A stretch of 64,000 nt of DNA, taken from positions 315,417-379,416 of the forward strand of contig DATGHU010000034.1 of assembly GCA_035307765.1 (NCBI GenBank), given 5' to 3'. Made by a program: the position numbers and the translations under genes. Of the stretch, positions 62,232 to 64,000 are shown piece after piece; positions within the stretch are counted from its first letter, which is position 1, and every line of letters begins with the position of its first letter. The notes below the pieces were generated by a model. The model was not told the DNA's origin. It searched no databases and saw only the letters and a list, made by a program, of their open reading frames with translations. The stretch is from a bacterium. GTDB taxonomy: Bacteria > Sysuimicrobiota > Sysuimicrobiia > Sysuimicrobiales > Segetimicrobiaceae.

Positions 62232-63869
62232 CTATTTGAAGATCGAGAACTCGATCTCCTTAGCCGTGATGAACTCGAGCAGCGCGGGCGTGCCCTGCCG
62301 AGTCTTGCCCACCGCGCGCTTAATCGCCGGGATGATCGCGCCCGGCTCGGTCACCCGCTCCCCGTACCCCCCCAACGCCTGCGCCAGCGCGGCGTAGTTC
62401 CCGGAGATGTCGGTGCTGCGGTATTTCTGGGTGGCCACTTTCATCACCGGCAGCTCGATCGCCATAGAAGAATTGTTGAGCAACACCGACAGGATCGGGA
62501 TGCGCTCGCGCACCGCGGTCTCGAAATCCATACCGGTGAACCCGATGGCCGCGTCACCCCACACGTTGAGGCAGAGCTTCTCGGGCGATTCGAGCTTGGC
62601 CCCCATGGCCAGCCCAAGCCCGTACCCGAGCTGAGTCGTCTTGCCCCAGCCGATATACGAGAGCGGGGTCGTAGCCTGCCAGAACGGTGAGAGCTGGTCG
62701 CGCGGGCTTCCGGCATCGTGCGTGATGATGGTGTTCGCCACGTCAACCGTGTGCAACAAATCCCAGATCACTCGGTACGGCGACAACGGCGTCGCCTCCG
62801 ACGTCAGCTTGGGCATCCACTGCTCCAGCCAGTCCGCGCGCACGCCGGCAATCTCCTTTGCCGTGTGCGCGGCCTCCTCCCGCCGCGCCGCGCGCACCCG
62901 ATCCTTCACCGCCGCCAGCAGCGCCTCGAGCGTCAACCCGGCGTCCCCCAACAGGATGTGGTCGACCGGAATGTCCTTGTTGATGTCGGCCGGATCGAGC
63001 GTGGCGTGAATGATCACCTTGCCGGACGGCATGGCCACCCCGTAGTTGGTGGTGGCGAAGCTACACCCGATGCCGAGGATGACGTCGCTGGACTCCAGGA
63101 ACAGGTGGACGGGTTTGGGGATGGAACGGCCGCCCGAACCGAGCGAGAGCGGGTGGGTCTCCGGGAACGCGCTCTTCCCCTCCAGGCTCGTGGTCACGGG
63201 AACGCCGAGCCACTCGGCGAGCTCCCGCAATGACCCCCAGGCGCGGGCGTAGTGGACCCCTTGCCCGGCGTAGAGCACCGGGCGGCGCGCCCCCACCAGC
63301 ACGTCCGCGACCCGTTCGACCGCCTTGGGGTCGGGGGCGGTCCGGGAAGCGAGCGCGGGGCGGTAAACCAGGGGCTCGGGGACCTCCTCGGTCAGCACGT
63401 CCGACGGAATCTCCACGAGCGCGGGCCGGGGCCGCCCGTTCCTTACCTGGGTGAAGGCGCGGCGCATCGCGGCCGGCACCTCGCCCGGGAGCACGACCTG
63501 CTCCGCCCACTTCGTGACGTGGCGGTAGTTCAGGGCCGCGTTAAAATTCGGGGGGATGTTCGTGAGGCGGCGCGGGTAGCCCGCCGGCAGCACCACGATG
63601 GGCACCGAGTCCCCGTACGCTTGAGCGACGCCGCCGAACGAATTCTCCGCGCCCGGCCCGTGCTGCATGGCGAAGACCCCAATCCGCCTTCCCGAGGAGG
63701 TCCGACTCACCGCATCGGCCATATGGAGCCCGGTCCGCTCCTGCCGGACGATGATCGTCCGGATGTCCGCCGCGGCCGCGGCCTCGATGATGGGATTGAC
63801 AGGATACCCGATCAAAAACTCAACGCCCTCGCGCTTCAGGATCTCCGCCACCGCCGCCGCTGCTTTCAT
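62232..63869 (-). CDS. Thiamine pyrophosphate-dependent enzyme, acetolactate synthase-like
   Basis: The 545-residue protein has three domains of the ALS/POX/BFD family. The N-terminal domain has the activating Glu in VRQERTGLHMADAVSR (near residue 44). The middle domain (about 185-340) has 'AERVADVLVGARRPVLYAGQGVHYA'-like sequence. The TPP-binding motif GDAAIGFTGMDFETAVRERI...LLNN lies near residues 450-480. Acetolactate synthase motifs needed for the FAD site are poorly visible, so a decarboxylase or ligase of a 2-oxoacid is as likely. It is the first gene of the minus-strand cluster with the AhpD-like protein. Confidence 0.88.
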   Translation of the reverse strand: MKAAAAVAEILKREGVEFLIGYPVNPIIEAAAAADIRTIIVRQERTGLHMADAVSRTSSGRRIGVFAMQHGPGAENSFGGVAQAYGDSVPIVVLPAGYPRRLTNIPPNFNAALNYRHVTKWAEQVVLPGEVPAAMRRAFTQVRNGRPRPALVEIPSDVLTEEVPEPLVYRPALASRTAPDPKAVERVADVLVGARRPVLYAGQGVHYARAWGSLRELAEWLGVPVTTSLEGKSAFPETHPLSLGSGGRSIPKPVHLFLESSDVILGIGCSFATTNYGVAMPSGKVIIHATLDPADINKDIPVDHILLGDAGLTLEALLAAVKDRVRAARREEAAHTAKEIAGVRADWLEQWMPKLTSEATPLSPYRVIWDLLHTVDVANTIITHDAGSPRDQLSPFWQATTPLSYIGWGKTTQLGYGLGLAMGAKLESPEKLCLNVWGDAAIGFTGMDFETAVRERIPILSVLLNNSSMAIELPVMKVATQKYRSTDISGNYAALAQALGGYGERVTEPGAIIPAIKRAVGKTRQGTPALLEFITAKEIEFSIFK

Positions 63870-64000
63870 CTTCCTCCGCCTCCTCCGCCTCCCGGCCCGA
63901 GCGGCTCTTCTCGCGCGGCCCGCATCCGTCCTGTCCCCACCGGGCCACCGTCCGATGGGTCACCCCTCGTGGCGTGGGGTGGCCGGCCGGGGAGACCCTC
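63870..64000. other. Intergenic end of window
   Basis: This is the upstream region of the TPP enzyme gene. No further gene start is visible on either strand. Confidence 0.4.

Overview
The window is one contiguous piece of a high-GC bacterial chromosome with dense, mostly leaderless-spaced operons. It carries no rRNA, phage, IS or CRISPR, and one tRNA. The gene set (form II CO-dehydrogenase-like molybdenum hydroxylase, hydantoinase HyuAB, several peptide ABC importers, many peptidases, RidA proteins, 2-hydroxyacid dehydrogenases) is what one sees in uncultured soil, subsurface or hot-spring heterotrophs of deep Terrabacteria-like lineages. No marker gene fixes the phylum, so this placement is inference from style and gene content.

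Layout. 1-3.1 kb: two copies of a tiny secreted protein, two Tat-exported ferritin-like proteins, and a GyrI-like protein. 3.4 kb: tRNA-Ser(GGA). 3.6-7.6 kb: coxSLM operon with a long structured leader. 7.8-11 kb: LivHMGF branched-chain-type ABC transporter without a binding protein. 11.3-16.8 kb: a DinB-like gene followed by a region of gene decay with secreted DUF4185 and GDSL/DUF1566 proteins, a duplicated junction and a livF relic. 16.8-22.9 kb: RidA, M24 peptidase, an acetyl-CoA synthetase relic and a complete polyamine-type ABC transporter. 23-26 kb: tadA, an unknown gene, an HpaI-type aldolase, and a Fur-family regulator with a VIT1-type iron/manganese transporter. 26.1-29.7 kb: FAA hydrolase, a PPi-type phosphofructokinase, and a deletion scar joining a broken beta-lactamase to a broken DppB, then DppC. 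29.9-35.5 kb: methyltransferase, HyuB, HyuA and an F420/FMN-type LLM oxidoreductase. 35.9-47.7 kb: two peptide transporter clusters (binding protein plus two permeases, no ATPases), Fpg, AKR, ADH and an M20 hydrolase. 47.9-52.2 kb: AIM24, M19, RidA and M28. 52.6-57.3 kb: GH133 and GH63-type glucosidases. 57.5-63.9 kb: two 2-hydroxyacid dehydrogenases, an MBL hydrolase, an M19 dipeptidase, an AhpD-like protein and a TPP enzyme.

How the genes work together. The dominant theme is uptake and breakdown of peptides, amides and related nitrogenous compounds: importers, M19/M20/M24/M28 hydrolases, hydantoinase/oxoprolinase, RidA detoxification and 2-hydroxyacid/aldehyde redox steps. Iron or oxidative-stress handling is a second theme (ferritin-like pair, Fur/VIT pair, AhpD-like protein).

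The most notable observation is at 61567-62127. A carboxymuconolactone decarboxylase/AhpD-like gene is interrupted exactly at the second position of its CxxC redox motif by an in-frame UGA, and the UGA is followed at SECIS-like spacing by a perfect 7-bp hairpin with a GGGC loop. This is best read as a selenoprotein (CxxU). Other points of interest are an attenuator-like hairpin in the cox leader, a near-leaderless Fur-family gene whose PerR/Fur-box overlaps its own start, and a reciprocal duplication/decay of a DUF4185-GDSL gene pair.
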